The translations under genes and the position numbers were made by a program. Positions 15,452 through 18,620 of a DNA stretch of 18,620 nt are shown piece after piece; the first letter of the stretch is position 1, and every line of letters starts with the position of its first letter. This DNA is from JAPYTU01 sp036166735. Lineage in GTDB: Bacteria; Bacteroidota; Bacteroidia; Cytophagales; MED-G16. The notes beneath the pieces are model-generated. The model saw nothing but the letters and a program-made list of their open reading frames with translations. It searched no databases and was not told the DNA's origin. The stretch covers positions 1-18,620 of the forward strand of contig JAYZHG010000013.1 of assembly GCA_036166735.1 (NCBI GenBank). Direction: 5' to 3'.

Positions 15452-15901
15452 TCAACTTCTTAATTTAAAAAAAAATGAGTTTAATAATTCTTTACATTCA
15501 TTTTCAAGAATATTTGAAGTTATAATCAATTTTTTATTGATGGATTTTAAAGATTTTCTTAGGTAGCCTTTTTCTTTATCATCAAGACCATAAATTACTT
15601 TAGAAATTTTTGATAAATGAATTGCTCCAGTGCACATTGTACAAGGTTCTAGAGTAATATAAAGTTCACAATCATTTAAGTATTTACTTCCTATTTTATT
15701 TTGGGCTGATGTTATTGCAATCATTTCTGCATGGGCTGTTGCATCATTTAATCTTTGAGATTGATTGTACCCTTTACTTATAATTTTATCTTTATGTACT
15801 ATAATTGCCCCAATAGGTATTTCTTCTTCTTCATAAGCTTTTTTTGCTTCGATTAAAGCAAGTTTCATATAGTGTTCGTCTCTTTTCTTTATTAAATTCA
15901 T
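15452..15901 (-). CDS. tadA: tRNA-specific adenosine deaminase
   Basis: This 149-residue zinc deaminase converts adenosine 34 of tRNA-Arg(ACG) to inosine so that it can read CGU, CGC and CGA. The active site is complete: H57-A-E59 (zinc ligand and proton shuttle) and P86-C87-T-M-C90 (two zinc ligands). EEIPIGAIIV and the GYNQSQRLNDATAHAE approach are as expected for TadA rather than for cytidine or guanine deaminases. The C-terminal helix runs LENECKELLNSFFFKLR, the usual TadA ending. The start MNLIKKRDEHYMKLALIEA fits family N-termini. It is divergent from aspS across 73 bases and lies upstream of SOD on the same strand, possibly in one transcript. Confidence 0.94.
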   Translation of the reverse strand: MNLIKKRDEHYMKLALIEAKKAYEEEEIPIGAIIVHKDKIISKGYNQSQRLNDATAHAEMIAITSAQNKIGSKYLNDCELYITLEPCTMCTGAIHLSKISKVIYGLDDKEKGYLRKSLKSINKKLIITSNILENECKELLNSFFFKLRS

Positions 15902-15950
15902 ACTAATTGTAAGATTATAAAAAAAATGAATGCATTGTTTATAAATCTAT

Positions 15951-15958
15951 TAATTTTG
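15951..15958 (+). promoter_or_regulatory. -7 promoter box (TAATTTTG) for aspS
   Basis: TAATTTTG in the tadA-aspS divergent gap matches TAnnTTTG and sits 16 bases before the aspS ATG, giving a short leader of about 10 bases. The nearest TTG upstream (15935-15937) is only 13 bases away, closer than the usual 17-23, so the -33 half is weak. Confidence 0.4.
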
Positions 15959-15974
15959 TTTGTAAAATTTAATT

Positions 15975-17711
15975 ATGTTGAGATCACATACTTGCGGAGA
16001 TTTAAGAATAAATGATGTTGGATCAAAAGTTTCTTTGTGTGGTTGGGTTCATAAAGTAAGAGACAAAGGAAAAATGATATGGATAGACTTAAGAGATAAA
16101 TATGGCATTACTCAATTAATTTTTGAAGATTCTAATACTGACGCAAATACTTTTTTAAAAGCACGGAATTGTGGAAGAGAATTTGTTTTAAAAATTACAG
16201 GACTTGTTTCTGAAAGATCAGCTAAAAATAAAAATATCGATACTGGTGATGTTGAAATTATTGTTGATGAAATTCAATATCTAAATAAATCAGAATTACC
16301 ACCTTTTATTATTGAAGATGAAACTGATGGGGGTGAAGAATTAAGAATGAAATATAGGTATTTAGATTTGAGAAGGAATCCTCTTCAAAAGAATCTTAAA
16401 TTAAGACATCAATTAATGAAGGAAACTAGAAATTTTTTGGATTCAAAAAATTTTATCGAAATTGAAACTCCTGTTTTAATAAAGTCAACCCCTGAAGGAG
16501 CTAGAGATTTTGTTGTTCCATCTAGAATGAATCAAGGAGAATTTTATGCATTACCACAATCTCCTCAAACATTTAAACAACTTTTAATGATTTCTGGTTT
16601 TGATAAGTATTATCAACTTGTAAAATGTTTTAGAGATGAAGATTTAAGAGCTGATAGGCAACCAGAATTTACTCAGATTGATTGTGAAATGTCATTTGTG
16701 GAAAGAAATGATATACTTTCTAATTTTGGGGATTTAATTAAATATTTATTTAAGAAAGTTTTAGGAATAACTATTAGTAATATTCCTGTTATTGAATTTT
16801 CTGATGCTATAGATTTATATGGTAATGATAAACCAGATCTTCGTTTTGATATGCAATTTATTGATTTATTTAATGATGTTAAAGGTGGTGGTTTTAATGT
16901 TTTTGATGATGCTGAAACAATTATTGGTATAAACGTTCCCAATTGTTCAGAATATTCTAGAAAACAAATTGATGAACTTACTGAGTTTGTTAAAAAACCT
17001 CAAATTGGGGCAAAAGGATTAGTTTATATAAAGTACAATAAAGATGGAACATTAAAGTCTTCTATTGATAAATTTTATAGTTCTGATAAATTATTGGATA
17101 TTGTTAGTAAGTGCAATTCTAATAAAGGGGATTTAGTATTAATACTTGCTGGAGAAAAAAATAATACTCAAAATGCTTTATCAGAATTAAGACTTTTAAT
17201 GGGTAATAAACTTGGTTTAAGAAATCCTAAAGAATTTAAACCTGTTTGGGTAGTAAATTTTCCTCTTTTAAAATGGAATGAGGAATTAAAAAGGTTTAAT
17301 GCTATGCATCATCCATTTACTTCACCAATAAATGAAGATATTTCTTTACTTGATAAAGATCCTTCATCTGTTAGAGCAAATGCATATGATTTAGTTATAA
17401 ATGGTGTTGAAATTGGTGGTGGATCTGTTAGAATTTTTGAAAAAGAACTTCAAGAAAAAATGTTTAATGTATTAGGTTTTACTAAAGAAGAATCGAAAGA
17501 ACAATTTGGCTTTTTATTGAATGCTTTTCAATATGGAACTCCTCCACATGGTGGGATTGCATTTGGTTTTGATAGGTTATGTGCTTTATTTGGTGGCAAA
17601 GAATCTATTAGAGATTTTATTGCATTTCCAAAAAATACATCTGGACGCGATGTAATGATCGATTCTCCTTCAAAAATTAAATTGGATCAACTTAAAGAAC
17701 TTGGACTATGA
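15975..17711 (+). CDS. aspS: Aspartyl-tRNA synthetase (bacterial type)
   Basis: This is a 578-residue class II synthetase that charges tRNA-Asp. The N-terminal OB-fold anticodon-binding domain opens MLRSHTCGDLRINDVG and includes CGWVHKVRDKGKMIWIDLRD. The catalytic core carries motif 2 as F219-R220-DEDLRADRQPEFTQ and motif 3 as G526-GIAFGFDR534. The flipping-loop region TPEGARDF and the substrate site PQSPQTFKQLLM are intact. Between motifs 2 and 3 lies the bacterial GAD insertion (roughly 285-405), which separates this from archaeal/eukaryotic AspRS. The length is normal for the family. Whether it also misacylates tRNA-Asn cannot be judged here. The start is a plain ATG with a -7 box 16 bases upstream. 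Confidence 0.97.
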   Translation: MLRSHTCGDLRINDVGSKVSLCGWVHKVRDKGKMIWIDLRDKYGITQLIFEDSNTDANTFLKARNCGREFVLKITGLVSERSAKNKNIDTGDVEIIVDEIQYLNKSELPPFIIEDETDGGEELRMKYRYLDLRRNPLQKNLKLRHQLMKETRNFLDSKNFIEIETPVLIKSTPEGARDFVVPSRMNQGEFYALPQSPQTFKQLLMISGFDKYYQLVKCFRDEDLRADRQPEFTQIDCEMSFVERNDILSNFGDLIKYLFKKVLGITISNIPVIEFSDAIDLYGNDKPDLRFDMQFIDLFNDVKGGGFNVFDDAETIIGINVPNCSEYSRKQIDELTEFVKKPQIGAKGLVYIKYNKDGTLKSSIDKFYSSDKLLDIVSKCNSNKGDLVLILAGEKNNTQNALSELRLLMGNKLGLRNPKEFKPVWVVNFPLLKWNEELKRFNAMHHPFTSPINEDISLLDKDPSSVRANAYDLVINGVEIGGGSVRIFEKELQEKMFNVLGFTKEESKEQFGFLLNAFQYGTPPHGGIAFGFDRLCALFGGKESIRDFIAFPKNTSGRDVMIDSPSKIKLDQLKELGL

Positions 17712-17719
17712 TTATTTAA

Positions 17720-17744
17720 AATAAATTATATTTTTTAATTTATT
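17720..17744. terminator. Possible bidirectional terminator, A/T-only inverted repeat
   Basis: AATAAATTA (17720-17728) and TAATTTATT (17736-17744) form a perfect 9-bp inverted repeat with a 7-base loop, in the 28-base convergent gap between aspS and the amidohydrolase; the right arm overlaps the latter's stop codon. With only A-U pairs the hairpin is weak, and such repeats are common in AT-rich DNA, so this is tentative. Confidence 0.25.
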
Positions 17745-18620
17745 CTCTTTCTATTGCATCCATTAAAAATTTTTCCCATCCTGGAGTAGAAGATTTTTCT
17801 TCATCAACAATTTTTTTAGCATCATCAAGTAGTTGCCTAGCATCAAAAATTATTCCATCTTTTATTGTATACTTAATTCCTCCAACTCTTATTGCTTCAT
17901 TGTTATCATTAATTTTTATGTCACCTGTTCCATATAGATATTTCAGGTTTTTAAGAGGGTTTTCTTTCATAATTATCATATCAGCATATTTTCCTACCTC
18001 AATAGTTCCTATTTCTTGTTCCATGCCAATTGCTTCAGCAGCATGAAGTGTAGCGGCTCTTATAACTTCCATAGGATGAAAACCTGATTCTCTAATAAGT
18101 TCAAGTTCTTGGATATAACCAAAACCATAAAGATTATACATATAACCAGAGTCAGCTCCAGCAGTAACTCTACCACCTCTATTTTTATATTCATTAATAA
18201 ATGTCATCCAAAGTTTGTAATTTTCTTTCCATTCCATTTCCATTTCTGTTCCCCAGTCATAGTAAGCAGCACCATGAGAATCTCTTCCGGGAAGAAAAAA
18301 TTTAAGTAGTGTTGGAGTAGTGTAAGTTTTATGCCATTCTAATCTACTTCCTCTGCCCACATCTCTAAAAATACTATAAGGGACAAAAGTTACATCTATA
18401 GTAAAATCTAATTCAATTAGTTCATCCATAACTGCATTCCATTTTTTAGAATACGGTTTAGCCGCTTGTTTCCATAATCTTCCTGCTTCACCAAACCTAT
18501 GTTGTTCGTTCATATAATTATAGTCAAGAGGATAATTTTGAACAGTTTTATCATCAAAAAGTGCTTCTGGTAAACCATACCAATGTTCCATTGTAGTAAG
18601 ACCTAATCTAGCAGTTTCTA
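17740..18620 (-). CDS. Amidohydrolase family protein, C-terminal part (5' end outside window)
   Basis: The frame stays open to the right edge: upstream of the first in-window Met (18591) the codons read TARLGLTT-MEHWYG, so this Met is internal and the gene continues beyond 18620. About 293 C-terminal residues are visible. They fit the imidazolonepropionase/prolidase-like branch of the metal-dependent amidohydrolases: LGLTTMEHWYG, then VTAGADSGYMYNLYGFG with the metal-site Asp in GADSG. LELIRESGFHPMEVIRAATLHAAEAIGME follows, and then the beta-sandwich return IGTIEVGKYADMIIMKENPL. Members hydrolyse amide or C-N bonds in cyclic or dipeptide substrates and many Bacteroidota ones are periplasmic, but the signal peptide and the N-terminal HxH metal site lie outside the window. 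It is convergent with aspS. Confidence 0.88.
   Translation of the reverse strand, partial: ETARLGLTTMEHWYGLPEALFDDKTVQNYPLDYNYMNEQHRFGEAGRLWKQAAKPYSKKWNAVMDELIELDFTIDVTFVPYSIFRDVGRGSRLEWHKTYTTPTLLKFFLPGRDSHGAAYYDWGTEMEMEWKENYKLWMTFINEYKNRGGRVTAGADSGYMYNLYGFGYIQELELIRESGFHPMEVIRAATLHAAEAIGMEQEIGTIEVGKYADMIIMKENPLKNLKYLYGTGDIKINDNNEAIRVGGIKYTIKDGIIFDARQLLDDAKKIVDEEKSSTPGWEKFLMDAIERE

Noticed and set aside
16673..16942. 89-codon minus-strand open frame
   Set aside because: Antisense to the aspS catalytic/GAD region; no supporting signal.
18109..18309. 66-codon plus-strand open frame
   Set aside because: Antisense to the amidohydrolase; low-complexity peptide.
1..18620. Mobile elements, prophage, CRISPR, toxin-antitoxin or defence systems
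   Set aside because: No transposase, integrase, repeat array, terminal inverted repeats or defence-type genes were seen; all larger genes are chromosomal family types.

Overview
The window looks like a compact piece of a marine-type Bacteroidota (probably Flavobacteriia-like) chromosome with very low G+C. The assignment rests on several things seen together. These are DUF5916 and CarboxypepD_reg-type proteins, Gfo/Idh/MocA enzymes with Tat leaders, and an AroE with the HSFSKKYF form of its substrate loop. They also include a free-standing ~540-residue PruA, a lack of obvious Shine-Dalgarno sites, and repeated TAnnTTTG boxes (the Bacteroidota -7 promoter element) upstream of genes. Nothing points to phage, transposons, CRISPR or recent transfer, and no stretch over 300 bases lacks a gene.

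Layout. 1-299 (minus): the start of a truncated secreted CarboxypepD_reg-like protein, coupled by an ATGA overlap to a small two-helix membrane protein. 329-883 (plus): a MORN-repeat lipoprotein. 885-3611 (minus): a DUF5916 outer-membrane-type protein followed by a Rieske [2Fe-2S] lipoprotein. 3714-4982 (plus): an alkylglycerol-monooxygenase-like di-iron hydroxylase. 4984-6615 (minus): 1-pyrroline-5-carboxylate dehydrogenase (pruA). 6734-7378 (plus): a secreted CarboxypepD_reg protein. 7492-7563 (minus): tRNA-Arg(CCU).

From 7658 to 13458 a tight plus-strand operon runs TPR protein, ComA-like phosphosulfolactate synthase, DUF368/PopT-type polyprenyl-phosphate transporter, aroE, uvrB. Its genes overlap or lie 3-8 bases apart. 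uvrB begins with TTG and carries a G9 tract inside a conserved motif. Its 3' end overlaps that of a Tat-exported Gfo/Idh/MocA oxidoreductase, which sits 3 bases after a Mn-type superoxide dismutase (minus). Next come tadA (minus), aspS (plus) and, running off the right edge, an amidohydrolase (minus).

Functionally the window mixes housekeeping (aroE, uvrB, tadA, aspS, tRNA-Arg), envelope functions (DUF5916 barrel, Rieske and MORN lipoproteins, PopT, ether-lipid-type hydroxylase) and catabolism or stress (pruA, SOD, amidohydrolase). I do not see a clearly new system. The most suggestive local unit is the DUF5916 barrel plus a Tat/lipoprotein Rieske protein with an acidic surface-export-like signal. 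The ComA homologue inside a housekeeping operon is second.
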